Assembly: GCA_051530055.1 (NCBI GenBank)
Contig: CM121341.1
Span: forward strand, 13,888,001-13,952,000
Source: Neoechinorhynchus agilis
Lineage: Eukaryota > Acanthocephala
Direction: 5' to 3'
Length of the DNA: 64,000 bases
The notes beneath the pieces are model-generated. The model worked only from the letters and a program-made list of their open reading frames with translations, made no database searches and was not told the origin of the DNA. Positions 23,030 through 35,683 of the stretch are shown in pieces (positions within the stretch are counted from its first letter, which is position 1; each line of letters starts with the position of its first letter). A program made the position numbers and the translations under genes.

Positions 23030-24200
23030 AATATTCGGTCATGGAATGTGGTGGGAAATGGTCTTTTAGCTTGTAGGAGAGTTTGCGAGGTTGGGTATTT
23101 CCTCAGGTTCATTAAGGAGCTTAGATATAGGGGGTGCGAGTTGTAGGAGGATGAAATGAATTTGGATCACGAGTGTTGCGCTCCTGCGAAAAAGGGGAAT
23201 AAAATGTGGTGAAAATTGTGGTGGCAGTGTTGAGAGAGTTTTGATATGCATTTTGTTAGCGGGGGGAAATCAACTGTGCAAATTTAAGACTCTTCTATGA
23301 AAGGTTTCAAGACGACGATTTATGTTGCAAATACGGGGTAACCGTAGTTGGGGGATGGTAAGATACAGCAGAAGTTAAATTTGTAGAGATCGGGCGAAGG
23401 GATTCCTAAATGTCGGATGCGTTTGAGGAGATAAATTTTAGAGGTGTTGAGGTTGAGGGAGAGAGTGATGTGCGAGTCTCATTTCAAATTTGATTGAAAT
23501 TGGAGACGTGAATTCTTAGGGAGGTGACTCGTAGGATGTCATTTTTTTTTTATTCTCGAAATTACTTTTCTTTACATTCACCACCTCCCACCAAATTCCA
23601 GCTTTTGTCCTTCCTCGACCGTCGCCATCACGCTGGCAACATTGCCCCGTTGTACTGCCAGCGAGATATTTTGTCGAAGAAATAAGCCTGCTCTTGAGTC
23701 TCCGGTTGCCTGATGGATGTAGGGTTGCGCGAGAATGAGGGGATCGCTTCGAAGCTTTTTGAGAAGTTCAGATAGAATTTGTGATTGGTGCAGAAATCTT
23801 TGACGTGGATGATTTCTTTAAATGTTAAGGAGAGGGAGAGGTTGGATGATGATTGAGTGATGAGGGTGAGATCGTCGGCATATAAGAAAAGTTTAGGGTC
23901 GGAGAGGTTTGAGGTCGTTTAGGAAAATATTAAAAAGAAGTGGTGACAACACAACACCTTGAGGTACTGCTCTGATGAGGGATACTTTAATCGGGGAGAT
24001 AGCCCGGCAGTGAATGTATTGTTGGCAATCGTGAAGATAAGAGACCAGGCAGTGGATCTGCCTGCCACGCGTTTGGACCGAAATCGGAGCAGGCCTGGAG
24101 TAGTAGTAAGTTGTCTACGCACAAGTGATACTCACAGTATTGAAATTCATGTATGTGATACATTATCTGGCTTAGGTGTTCAGTTTATATAAGTAAATTT
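23030..24200 (-). mobile_element. Decayed LINE reverse transcriptase (Jockey/CR1-like type) with a second LINE fragment inside
   Basis: Minus-strand frames show a reverse-transcriptase core: AVPQGVVLSPLLFNIFLNDL (about 23905-23965) and, in another frame, LYADDLTLI, the catalytic YADD box. A thumb-like region and C-terminal Pro/Ser-rich stretch follow down to about 23070. At about 23570-23740 the RT frame is interrupted by a piece of a different LINE (TGDSRAGLFLRQNISLAVQR...). Several frame changes show it is dead. Confidence 0.65.
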
Positions 24201-24831
24201 GAAAATAACATCTTGTTAGCTTACCTCAAAATTTAAACATTAAACTTAAACACGTTTTGATTATTTACCTTGTTGTTAATATTTCATTTCAAAAACAGTA
24301 GCAAATTTTCGTCAATAGGCTCTTAATCTATAGTGTTCAGCTATGCTCAGTAAAATCATTCAGTTATTAACAAGCAGTATTTAGATTTACCATGCTTTCT
24401 CCGCAATGTTTATTATCATCGAACTTCGAGGTATGATAGATTTAGCATTTAAATCGATATATGAAACCGAGTATGGTGTTTCTTTTTACTGCATGCATTG
24501 TGCGAAAAGGGAGTAGAATTACACTAAATGGAAGATCTCACAATGCTTGTTGATCCGGAAATATAGTCCATATTGTTGTACGAAAGAGGAAATAAAGTGG
24601 CGATTGCACGGATTATAATTCTGTTAGATTAGTTATGATACGTTATGCTCCATATTATCCTAATCTTAAAATTTCTGAGACAGTGTTTCGATTTGAAATT
24701 ATTTTAAGGCCAGTGTCAATTTAAGGTTATATTTTGCCTTGTTATCTTTTCTATATTAGAGAATTCGTGGCTCGTGTCGATTTCCCCGAAATGAGCAGAA
24801 TGAAGTGATTGGGAACATATAAAACTAAAAA
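24201..24831. other. Intergenic, nothing recognised
   Basis: About 630 bp between LINE debris and the innexin 3' end. AT-rich; no feature supported. Confidence 0.4.
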
Positions 24832-26716
24832 TCAAGGGCTAATCAATTTATTCTCAATACACTCACGTTCATGCAAGTTCCAAAGAGCAGTAACAAGCTC
24901 ACACAGTCCGATTTTGCTAGTATTTTTTGACATGATCCTTAAGAGAAAGATCCCATCGGTTTTCAATGCATCATCAATGAACCTGCTGATGCTACCACGT
25001 TTGATGTCCGAACCGTAGTCGGAGATAATAAGATGTGAGTGAATGAATCGTCTTCTACTCCATGGGAAACATATACACCACAGCCATATGAGAATAGATA
25101 CGATGGTTAGGACAAGAACAACACTGTACCAGAACCATATAATGATGAAAATCTTTTCGTTGAACATATTCACGGGTAAAACACACTGAACTGTATGTTT
25201 ATGATTATTGTCAGCTAAATTGCGAACAATAAAGTCACATAGCGTGACCCGGGGAAATCTTTTATGGATGTTCCATTCTTCTCCATCAATAATGTTTTTT
25301 AAGAGATCGTAACCAAGTGTGGCGTAGCTCTCACCAATGACAAATTTTAAGCTGTAAATTAGCCCGGAACAAATAACAACATATTGCCAAAACACGGGAT
25401 TACAGTCTGGCTCCAAGCAACGGAAAAAGGTACAATTATTATATAGAAAGCATACTCAAGAGAAGCGATATTAACAGTTTTAACTACAAATAAGCAGCAT
25501 ATCAGGTAGTCCAGAGTGCGTCCTAAAAATGGAACCACTTAAATTCCCGATTGCGTCGTATGTTACATTAATCGCCAGGGACTACATTTTTTCATAGATT
25601 TTCACCTATATCCCTAGAAGTTGGAAAAATCCCACTAAGTTTATTTTGAGACTAAATCCCGTGCGTTGGTTTAAGCGAATTTCATGGATAAATAGGCAGT
25701 TACTAGTGAAACCGACGTACTTGTGCTCGGCATTATTCGGGCGAAAAGTAGGTTTAACCTCTGTGTCGGGTCTAAAGCCAGGAAACGTACCCTTTGATTA
25801 TTCTGATGATGAGCATAGAGTGCATTGTCGATATAGATGGCAGCGTGATCGATTGCTTCAGTCTTGACATCGAAATCAAGCTCGTCAAAATTGTCGACGG
25901 AGCGAGCAATTAAACTTAAATCAAATCCCTTTCTTTGGAGAAAATTGTGCCATGCTACACTTGGCAAGTAAAATAAGAGTGCCATACATGGCAAGATGAA
26001 TGGTACCCATTGATAGTATGGAACAATGTTTCGACTTTGATGACTTAGAGCATATGTGTATGAAATGATTTCGGAACCGGAAACAGTGAAGTCGGTATTT
26101 AGGAAAAGAACCACATTAGAATATACAGTTCTCCATTAATTATGGAAAAGAATTACTGTGCTCTTGGATAAAATATTCACGACTAAACAGTTTTTTGGAA
26201 TGAAAGCAGTAGGTAATTTTATAGAACTCGTCTCTTAGCCGGTTGTCATTAAACATTTATGATATTTTAGATCTATTATAAAAATGCAAAAAGCAGGATT
26301 GTAAATGTTTAGCGCATGCCTGATCGCCATTAATCAGCACTAATAAGGGCGGGTAAAAATGCCAAATTTTTTCAATAAAGCGAATCCCGGTATTTCAGAC
26401 ACATATACGATAAATGATCCGTGTACCTGGATGCATCTAAGGAAAGTTCATTACCATTATGTCCACAATGTACAAGATTGTATGAATTGGAAACCCAGCA
26501 GATATAATTCGCATATTCAACATGAGCTCCCGTGAACTGAGCTGGTGTCCAGCATGCGATTGGATCGCCTACATACTGCTTCGTACTGATTATCACAGTG
26601 AACAGCACAAGCAGTAGGACTGTGTACCGTCGACAGATTTTATCGAATTGGTCATCATCACAATTACACTTAAGCTTTTTGATTTTTGTAATTGCATCAA
26701 GGAAACCAGCGACCAT
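24832..26716 (-). CDS. inx: Innexin gap-junction channel protein
   Basis: Innexins form the gap junctions of invertebrates, with four membrane helices and cytoplasmic ends. Three open blocks cover the family in order. The first (from 26716) has YVGDPIACWTPAQF and the conserved extracellular Cys in YICWVSNSY. The second (about 26114-25800) has the innexin signature YYQWVPFILP at helix 2. The third (25416-24832) has RFPRVTLCDFIVRNL, HTVQCVLPVNMFNEKIF and helix 4, then the C-terminal DGIFLLRIMSKN. Introns of a few hundred bases separate the blocks and their exact borders are not resolved. First-loop sequence after YICWVSNSY is longer or more diverged than usual. This supports a protostome-type animal. 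Confidence 0.93.
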
Positions 26717-27150
26717 GCTAAATTTAAAAACGGGGGTTGAAGGTCTCGTAGAAGTTGTAAAATCCTAAGATTCGCGGAAGTGAAACAAAATGGAGACGCG
26801 TTTGCAAGGCGTCCACAAGTTGACATCTTTATCGTCGATGCGTAGATTGATTCAAAGACAAGCAACCAATGAAAGTCAACTACTGTGGCAGATCGAAAAC
26901 AAATTGGAATAAGGGCGAATTCGCTTTTTACACAAATATAGAGTGGAAGCCACAATGAACTTTGCGTACTACCGGAGCACATACTTGTATTCCCTTCTGA
27001 ATTATAACATGATATCCCATAAAATCAGCGCGTTGTCTTCTATTACAATGGTGCTTCATGTAGCATCGTGATAGAGTTTAGAGGAAAAAGGGAAGATGAG
27101 TAGGACTCCGTGGGGACTCGAAAAGGAAAATATCACCAAATAGCGGAAAA
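26717..27150. other. Intergenic, upstream of the innexin
   Basis: Holds the promoter side of the innexin gene and of a weak plus-strand ORF. No motif that I can call. Confidence 0.35.
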
Positions 27151-27444
27151 ATGTTCATCCATCAAGTGCTCATGATAAAATTAACGGCGACAACCCAGTC
27201 CCGTGGGAACAGCCCAGGAAGTAGCGAAAATAATGAACATCGAATTGCGCTGTCATCAGATGCAGTCTCTCAGCCATGGCTTATCATGCAATTTCCCTTA
27301 TTTCTCGGGCCAACGGATTCTCATCATGCATCAAGACAACTGGTGCCACTGAAATATAACGCAGATATAATTCAAGAGCTTCTCGACTTGAAGAAAGATT
27401 GCTTAGCTTCTTTGAATGCAGTGTTGACAACTTCCATTCTTTAG
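27151..27444 (+). CDS. Hypothetical 97-residue ORF
   Basis: An ATG-initiated ORF with a polar middle and a helical C terminus (ADIIQELLDLKKDCLASLN). A short frame MSRTPWGLEKENIT just upstream (27095-27140) may be an earlier exon, but no clean splice pair joins them. No family recognised. Confidence 0.3.
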   Translation: MFIHQVLMIKLTATTQSRGNSPGSSENNEHRIALSSDAVSQPWLIMQFPLFLGPTDSHHASRQLVPLKYNADIIQELLDLKKDCLASLNAVLTTSIL

Positions 27445-29479
27445 ATTGGAGTGTGCTCATCTGTTTACTCGGAAGGACAACGATAGGACACGTATTAAGA
27501 ACGTCAATATACGGACGCTAACTATTACCGAGAATAATTCGGCTATGACCTAAACATTAATCAAATGGCGTAAACTAGAGTATCAGATATCAAAAGCTAT
27601 TGAGCTCCCGCTTAGACAAAATTCCGAAAGATTGTAGTGGATTGTGATCAATCGGATGAAGTTTCTTATTCATTCTCGTTAAGAAGTAAAATCAAACGGT
27701 CATTCGATCCGTAAATTTGCGTTAACATATTTGCGACAAAACTGTCGAGAATTATTAAGCCCGAATGAATGACTAAGGAATCGATGCACATTTTGAAATC
27801 TAAGCACAAGTTAAGAAGCACAACGGTTAATGTTTACAGATTATCCATAATACCGATTATTATTTGTCTTTGAACCCAAATGTCAATGGAAGACTTATAG
27901 TTCCTTTGTCTCGGCAATAGAGGATGTTTTTAGATTAGTCCCAACTATTCCCAAAATGTCTTTGGTTGCGCGTGCGGAATCTATTCAAGAAAACGCAAAT
28001 GCCTAGGAAACTATTATTTCTGTCAAACCATCTCGGATCGTTTCCTTCTTAATTAAAAATCTCAAGTAAATCAAATAAATCTAATTTGCGAGTTTCAAAG
28101 GGTTGATACGGACGAACTAGCTGCTAACAACAACCATACGAAATTGTAAAGACAGGTGGCGATTAGTTGGAAATTAAAGATGATTTAACATAGTATTGTT
28201 TATAAGCGCTAATTACTTCCAAGCCTAATGTTTCAGCTTAAAGAGTTTAACAAAAAATGTATTCACATTTAAAATGGTGAAGTGGTTCTTAATTCTCAAG
28301 AGAAAAATATACCTGTATCGGTAGACTCGAATAAATTTGAGCTTTTTTATACCATATCGAGCGTTCATTTTATAAGACAACACCACCGGGAGTTCCTGAT
28401 TTGTAGATAAATGAAGAATTCTTTACATTTGACGATACGGCATAAGATGAAATTTCCAGGATTTTAAGTGTCATATGAGTGGTTTCAAGTTCCCGGGTGT
28501 TTATAAAGGAGAGAGCAACATCAAGATAAATTAAATTAATATCATACCATCATAGTATTCTATGGCGCAGACGAAGCGGATATAAATAGATTTGTCAAAT
28601 ATTTCAAGAAAAGAGTGAAAGACTATTTGAAACATTTCCATTTGTTTTGAAAGTCATAAGGAAGTAAGATTTGTGGAATGTATTATAAAGTTCCAATCTC
28701 AATTTTTCTTCAACATTTCTGAATCGAAAATCGGAAATTTCATACCATTTGCAAATGTCGAGTGCTAGCTATTGAGTTAGAGAATCTTACACACATACCG
28801 GATTTGCTGGTTTTCCATTCTTAAACAATTTTGATAAAATTTTGAAAAACCAAGTATCTTGTCCTTTTCAAGCACTCCCTGCAATGTTTTCCAAGTTTGT
28901 GCGAGTGCACAACCAACTCTAACCAAGTGTTTTTGCTCATGCGGTTAATGCGATATTAAGCGGCCGCAGGAGGATTTTGTGGGAGCTCGTGAAGGCAGCT
29001 TCAATGGCGGGAGGAGGAAATATAGTAATTTGCTCAATGCGAATTAGAGGAGAATTTAATTCCATTTTAATTTAACTTACGTGTGGTATCGGTATAGCAT
29101 ATTCTCAAAAGACGAAAAGTCGTCGTTGTAGTCACACTTTCGGAACACAGATACTCATTTTGGAAATAGTTAAACTCAGATGATGCATTTAAATGAAATG
29201 AAACAATGGGAAGAACATTGAGTTTGGGAAAATCCCCGTTAGGCACAAAGTGGGCGCAGAAAGCAATAGACACATTGATCATCTAAAGCAGTGGTGTACC
29301 TTCAGGCTTTTGTATTGGTTTGAAAACGACTTCAGATATGAGTTTGATGTGTCTTCATTTCTATGAGATTTCCCTAATTAGGTTTTGGGAGTGCCGACGC
29401 AATAACCATTGTTTATGCATAGGGTTGAGATAATGATCAATCTGTACATCCGGAACAGTTCCATTGTCTTTATTAATTC
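27445..29479. other. 2-kb gene-free stretch
   Basis: AT-rich. A minus ORF at 29067-29282 (71 residues) has no supporting feature. No repeat recognised. Confidence 0.35.
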
Positions 29480-29870
29480 AATTTTTCAAAGTCGGAGAGC
29501 CCACTATACAGAACCTTTCGTAAAATGAAATTAGTGAATATCTTAAGTGTTATTAAAAAGACGCAAAATACAACAAATGTGATAATATAAAAACTGAACT
29601 CACCTATCATTTCCAAGCAGAAGTTCATCATTCTTCAAATCACGAAGTTTCCACGGTCGTTGCTCAACATCAAAGTGTTCGATTCGTTCAGCCTCGGCTT
29701 GACCATAGGTGTTTCTCGACAAAACTGCCAGCTGCTTTGCTCTTAAGTTCGATACACTGCTAAGTCGCCTAATTTCTGCACCCCTTTGCCTTCTTTTTAA
29801 ACGATAGTCTGACCCACGAATGTGGATAATAAAAATTTTATTAAAAATATTCCACTGACTTACACCTCAT
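29480..29870 (-). CDS. Three-exon basic protein of about 82 residues, unrecognised
   Basis: Exon 1 (29870-29864) is just ATG AGG T before a perfect GTAAGT donor. Exon 2 (29808-29604) encodes YRLKRRQRGAEIRRL... to LLLGND. Exon 3 (29516-29480) adds FCIVGSPTLKN and a stop. Phases agree at both junctions, with introns of 55 and 87 nt. The protein is Arg/Lys/Glu-rich and helical. Multiple in-phase consensus splice sites make chance unlikely, but the family is not recognised. Confidence 0.55.
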
Positions 29871-30464
29871 TTTGCGACTGGAATTGAACGATGTGGATAG
29901 AGAAATGTTTCTGGAACCTTTATTTTGACTATACTACGAAATTCACAGAATCATCGGCCGTGGAGCGATTGCCCTAAAGGCAAGGCCCTAGCAAACACAC
30001 GTCCACATATTAATTCAATTTAAAAAGCTAACATTTTTCCAAGCGCATTATTTAGAATGCCAAAGCTGCGGTCTGAGTACCCGCGCCCGGAGCAGCATTT
30101 AAGTAGCGTGAAATTAATAAAAGCTCTTTTAAACAAAAATCAAGGTGCTGTCATCGCTTCGATGGCAGAGTTTTAAGTTCCTTCCGCCCTTTAGATGCAC
30201 TCATCTGGGAATGGAGGTGTTAAAAGCCGAAAGAGGCTCACAACTCTTTACGGTTTAAAACTTTTCTTCTTTAAAAAATATACTAGTGCAACGAGAAGTT
30301 GATTATTCAGATTTTGATTATCAAATATAGCGGATAACCATTATAACCAGACTTTATAAAAGAAAAATACTATTTAAGATGAAATGCATAGCGGTTGTGT
30401 GAATCGCAAATTTGTTGCTGCGTTTGGAAAATCAGCGAAAAAATGAAATATATTTTTGCACTCA
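29871..30464. other. Intergenic, nothing recognised
   Basis: About 590 bp between the small gene and the ClpP stop codon. No feature supported. Confidence 0.4.
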
Positions 30465-31970
30465 TCATTTTGTCCCACTGACGCCATCAATTTCGCTTTT
30501 CTTTGGTGGGGATATCCTTACCTTATCTATAAGTCCGAAATGAGCTGCTTCATCCGGCGACATATACTTGTCTCTTTCCATGATAAGCGTTACTTCATCC
30601 CAAGTTCTCTTTGAATGTTTAGCATAAAGTTCAATCACTTTTTCCTTTATTCTTTTGATTTCGTCACTTTGGATGATGATATCCGTTGCTGTTCCCTGTA
30701 AATAAAAATGGGTAACAAATTGAATGGTTGAGTGTAACTGATTACCGAGATGTTAGCCGCGGACGGTTGATGGATCATGATTCGCGAATTTGGAAGAGAA
30801 AAACGCTGACCAGGTGATCCGGCGGATAATAGTAACGACGCCATGCTACATGCCTGTCCAACACACCAAGTAACCACGGGCGCCGAAATGTGTTGCATCG
30901 TATCATAAATAGCCAATCCAGCGGGGACTTGACCGCCTAAAAATAAATGTGGCTGGTTATTAGAATATCATTGGTATTGTAGGTAAAAGAAATTTAAACC
31001 CCATAGGATCTGCGAAATGTAGGCTTGTAAATATAAGAGGCATTTTGAAGTCTTTAATGAACAATCTTAGATCCTTAGTAAATATTTGGGTCGAAATCAT
31101 TATTTCGTTCCCTTTGGCGTCGAGACACTCGGGTCGTTTGGGCGCAGGGACTGGTCAAGCAATTGTCTAAGAGATTGAGACGAATCATTGGCGATCCGAG
31201 ATCAGGAGCATTCCTCCAGCAAAACATAAATCTGGCTGAAACGCTGAATCCGTCCTTTCGACCGTTACACCAAGCGGTGGTGTGAATGTTGGTAAGATTT
31301 GGTCGAGACTAAATGCTATTTTGATTGCTATAAATTAATACATTTTAGTTGGATAGAAATGCTTTCAGAACAAAAAATCCGTAATCTTTTCAACACAGAC
31401 TGATGGTAACTCTTAAAACCTCGGTAAAAAAAGCGGCAAAATACGTCGAATTGCGATAAGATCACGATTTCGTGCCATTCCTGAGGCATGCGACAAATTG
31501 GACCATCGAATGAGGGAAGCGATTACAGGAGTAAGACTTTCCTCAGATAATAAACATGGCCTTCCAGTGAGGAAACGCCACCAGCATTATGCACCGGTTG
31601 CGAGCTAGGTCATGAATGATGCTGGAAGTAAAATAAAATAAACATAATTATCGACTTTTAAAAACGAAATCAACCTGGAGAATTTATATAGAGCTGAATG
31701 GGCCTATGTGAGTCATCGGATTGTAAGAGGAGAAGTTGAGCAATGACTGAGCCTGCGACATTTTCATCGATCTAAGAAAACGATTGTTCTGGGGAGAGCT
31801 AATAAAGAGGGACATACCGTGGTCATTAGACAAATTATCCGTTGTTTTAGAAGATGGGAGAATATATCAGTGTAGCCATTGTCTCGATTGTAAGTTCTAA
31901 GAGAAAGGTAGCCCCGTTGAATGACATCGGTTTTGAACCATCCTCGTAGTAGACGGGAAAAGTGCTGCAT
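30465..31970 (-). CDS. clpP: Mitochondrial ATP-dependent Clp protease proteolytic subunit
   Basis: ClpP is the serine protease chamber that degrades proteins fed by ClpX in the mitochondrial matrix. The start at 31970 gives an Arg-rich presequence ([20 protein letters not shown]). Exon 1 continues [15 protein letters not shown]; a 46-nt intron leads to [12 protein letters not shown]...INSPG; then a long intron (about 31668-30938); then [13 protein letters not shown] with the catalytic Ser in GQACSMAS and the catalytic His in MIHQPS; then the last exon [12 protein letters not shown] to [12 protein letters not shown]...GLIDK with the acid-residue region. The family is complete apart from a short C-terminal tail. 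The long intron carries LINE debris. Divergent from the TRAPPC13-like gene 256 bp away. Confidence 0.93.
31080..31650 (+). mobile_element. LINE 3' fragments inside the ClpP intron
   Basis: Plus-strand frames show [11 protein letters not shown], then [19 protein letters not shown], and later INMAFQ and GNATSIMHR. These are pieces of the C-terminal domain of the LINE type seen again at 62.7-64 kb and at 23.6 kb. They run antisense to clpP and lie entirely within one intron, so they need not harm the gene. Frame changes show decay. Confidence 0.55.
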
Positions 31971-32226
31971 TATGCTTTGTTGTTCCAGACCAGCAGAGAA
32001 TCCGATGGATTGTTTCTTTCTTATATGTTTTGTTGCGAAGAGAGAGTTGTAAATGCACGAAGAAACAGCAAAGTTGAGTGATCGTTCGTTGCAAAAGGTC
32101 GTGGATTTATCCTTTAATAATTCGGCTAAATCCACAACATTTTTTCTCCCTGATAAAGACGCGATGCTCTGCGACTTTTGTTTCAATCTCACGAAATTAT
32201 TGGCTTAAGCTTTGAATCGTTTTTAG

Positions 32227-33366
32227 ATGGCAAGATATGATATTAGCGTCCTTTGTACTGGAGGACTTACTCCTTGGTTCAAACGACTTAGTCGTGCAGA
32301 CGACGTTCATTCTTATTCCGGTTCTCTTCCTGAAAACATCGTTCATTTGGGCGAGAAGGTCGTCTTCTTGATTTGGCCAACGGATCCGTCGCTGTTAAAG
32401 TGGACAGAGATTAGTGCTGAAATTCATTTCGGTCCTTTATGGAAAGAGCGGCAGACTCTAGTTCGAGTTGAATCTAGCCTCTCATCCGGATGTGGATTCG
32501 AGTTCGCAGCAAACCAAATAGGTGACCAATGCTTAGTTTGTCGAGCTACACTTCCAACTGGAGAAATTATAGGATATTCTGTAACATTTAGCATCAATGA
32601 AGCATTTAAATTGTCGACCAGTACTATTACGGTTCAAGAGCCCAAGCTTTCAATTTTGATTCATTTGAGCATAAAGTGTATTTGTAATACTGGTGCATTG
32701 ATCGAACACATACAATTCGAGAACACCCATAATGCTGAAACCAGTCCTGACTTTGTATTAGCTCGTTTAAGCAAAGATCAAACATTTTGCATACTCGCGA
32801 AAATAAGCAAACAGCTCGAAGAAGGGGCCATTAAAAGTGATCCGATCAAATTGATGTACAAGCCATATTTGATTTGATCAAAAATAGGCAGACTAACTTT
32901 CGATTTTCATCCTCTAGAGCAGGAAACGTCTTTCTCAATATCCTCGGATACATATCTTCAGCCAAAGACATCTGCAAATCGAATAATTTCCGGTTGGTTA
33001 AAGGTACCGAAACTTGCTATCAAATTACCGAAGCCGTCCATCGAACTTACATCGTGGCCTAAAACGCCATGCGCTGTCCTACACGCCTATCCCATTCGAC
33101 TAATAGTTCACTCACATGATTTAAAAATAACCCACATACGATTAGTCTCTAACGATTGTCACGTAATTTGCTATAACGGAAATGTTTCCTTTCAAATTAA
33201 GGAGTTATATAAGGACATCGCAATCGAGTCATTGTTGATTATTCTTGAGCCTGGTTTTCATAAAGTAGGATCTTTGGAGATTGACTACACGGATAAAGAC
33301 GGCCAAAGTTTAAGACACATTGAGTCTTGTTTGGGATATGTACTCGCCCATCCTTACGATGCTTGA
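32227..33366 (+). CDS. TRAPPC13-like trafficking protein (tentative)
   Basis: Two exons (32227-32836 and 32888-33366) joined by a 51-nt GT/AG intron in phase 1 give about 362 residues. The layout follows TRAPPC13: SLPENIVHLGEKVVFLI resembles its LP..FG.I.LGE.F...I block, then a beta-rich domain with IGDQCLVCRATLPTGE, then a second beta domain, ending GSLEIDYTDKDGQSLR like the C-terminal GLRL.DTFLKR.YE. TRAPPC13 is a beta-sandwich subunit of the TRAPP III complex that activates Rab1 in ER-Golgi traffic and autophagy. Identity is low, so another Ig-like TRAPP-associated protein is possible. Without splicing the frame would stop at 32877. Confidence 0.5.
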
Positions 33367-34513
33367 AAAGTGGTTGCTCGCGATGAACAAGTGTTTTAGT
33401 ATTGTTGCCATGGTTTAGTTTTTAGTCGTTTTGTATCATTCATTTGTTGATTATGCTAAGATTTATTGTATATTCGCGATAAGGTGAAACTGAAGGTGCT
33501 CCAAAATTCCCTAGAGTAGACCAGTCGTTTTAGAAATCGGCAATGATCGCATTTAATTTCTTAAAAACTAAAGTCGTTTTCGTTTTTGTTGCTCTTTTTT
33601 CCATGAACTTTAATCCGTGAATTGGTGTGGACAACGACCTTGCGAAGCAGCCGAATTGATACTCCAATCTTCTATTGACCTTTAAGATCGAGATGAACCA
33701 GAAATTTTGAAAGTTGTAAATTTTAAATACGTCTTAGTTTAGTATTTGCCATTTAGTTAAAAAATCGTTATTAAATTAAAACCGTGTATATGTTCTAATT
33801 CAACAGTTCCTCACTTGTAGATATTAAATCCAGGCTTGCATCAGCATATAAGATTATGGTAAAGACGTTTTCTTTTTTCGTACTGTCGACTTAATCCCCA
33901 GTAAAATACTACGGCTATCGCAGCGCTGACAACGATGCTAAGCTAAGGTTTCTTAATCTTCTGAAATGATTTATCAATATATGATTTTAGGTACTTGAAT
34001 CTTAGAATTTGATGGATGAAAATCAGGAACGGTCGATATTTTCTTAAAAGAAGTTGAAAACTAACGATATCAATACGGCGAGTTAGTAATCTCATTGTAC
34101 ACGCCACTTAATGGATAAACGATGCGAATTTAAAACCCGCGCTTTGGAACTAAAGTGTTGAAGGCTGCAAAGAATAGAATCTTTCTCCAAATTTCCTTTT
34201 GGGAACGCATCAATTCAACCTCGGGCAGTTAATGCATTTCGACTCGATCGGCGAAAGTACCCTAAGTATCTTGCGTCTCCTCAAAAATTGTAATTTTTTA
34301 AAATTTTCATCAAAAAACGACTAAGTGAATTTCAGAAAACGTGAAGAAATTTTACTGCTCGTATTCTCCTGTACGCTTGAAGTAAAAATTACAGATGCAA
34401 ATTGTTTAATTTTAAAGCAATTGAAAATTTTCTAAAATGATTAGTTTGCTCTTAAGAGCTTTTAGTAAAAGTAAAACGAGACTTTAATATATTAAGTTGC
34501 TAATGCTCGACGG
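33367..34513. other. 1.1-kb gene-free stretch
   Basis: AT-rich DNA between convergent genes. No ORF, repeat or RNA gene that I can support. Confidence 0.4.
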
Positions 34514-35563
34514 TCAATGTCGAACTTCAGTCGTAAGATTTCCCTCGAGTAAACTTACTAGACGTTGGCATTGACGATTGATTGTTTCGCTTTTCTTTTC
34601 CGAATCTGTATCATCTATGAAATGCCTTAGCTGTTCTACATGCCGACTGTGTTCTATAGTCACCACTGGAACATTTATGTATTGACAAAATAAGTCAAAC
34701 TCGGACGAAGGTTGGAACACATCTATATGTGTGCCACACTGAGGACATTTGCAGGAAGAGCAATTAACAACACATCCTACTACTGGTAGATTTAGTCTTT
34801 TGCAAAATTGGAATTGTCGTTTGACGTCGTCCGTTGAAATGCGATGAGCATGAGTGAAGAGCGGGATTTCCGAAAAAACAAGTTTAGGATAAAGGAATCG
34901 ACTACTTTTACGTCAGGATGTTTCATATAAAGAATTCTGCTGGTCGTCTTTTGGAAACCCTCGTTCATTTACGAGTATAACAGCCGTTGGTTTTACAAGA
35001 CCTGCCAGTGTAATGTGTTCATCACTTGTTCCTGGTGGCGTATCAACGACCATATAGTCCAATTCTCCCCAATCTACATCAGCGACGAGTTGTTGAAGAA
35101 ATCCATTTTTACGTGGACCGCGCCATATCAATGCATCCGACGGTTCAATGAAATACTGTGAAGACACAACAGCCAAATTTTCTTTCACCATGACCGGAGA
35201 CCAACCTTTGGATGTCTGGTAGACGTCGTTATCAGTCGCATTTAAGAGCTGAGGTATGTTAGGTCCACAAAGATCACCATCGATTATCCCAACAGAATGC
35301 GATTCATCAGTAGATAGGCCGAGGGCTAAGAGGGTAGCTATAGTGCTTTTGCCAACACCTCCTTTACCGGACATAACCATGATTCGATTTTGCCAAGCCG
35401 ATATCGTATCTTTTATTCTCCTTAACTTCGCCGGATCGTTGTTAGATTGAGCTGATGCGCATTGTTGGCGCGATGGACATCCTTCACAAGCAGCAGCTTG
35501 ACCTGGTAATCCAGCACTAGGATCTGAACTTGGACATGCGTTGGGAACATCATCTGTTGACAT
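34514..35563 (-). CDS. NUBP1: Cytosolic Fe-S cluster assembly factor NUBP1 (Nbp35)
   Basis: NUBP1 is the P-loop scaffold on which cytosolic and nuclear 4Fe-4S clusters are built with NUBP2. The N terminus has the four-Cys ferredoxin-like motif (NACPSS...ACEGCPSRQQC), followed by the deviant Walker A GKGGVGKS, GDLCGPNIP, IWRGPRKNG and VDTPPGTSDEH. After an intron the second exon gives ISTDDVKRQFQFCKRLNLP and the C-terminal bridging-cluster motif CKCPQC. MSTDDVPNAC at 35563 matches the family N terminus; the frame stays open 30 codons further up to an ATG at 35653. The intron near 34913 is not fully resolved. Just downstream of, and co-oriented with, DUS2. Confidence 0.92.
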
Positions 35564-35683
35564 TTGAATAATTTGAGACAAAAATGCAAAATCTGAAGAC
35601 AATCTGAAGGAATTCCGGAGCATATTCGCCATTATGATAACTAAAGGAAACATAATTTAATGCGTTCAAATTAAAACTTCCGT

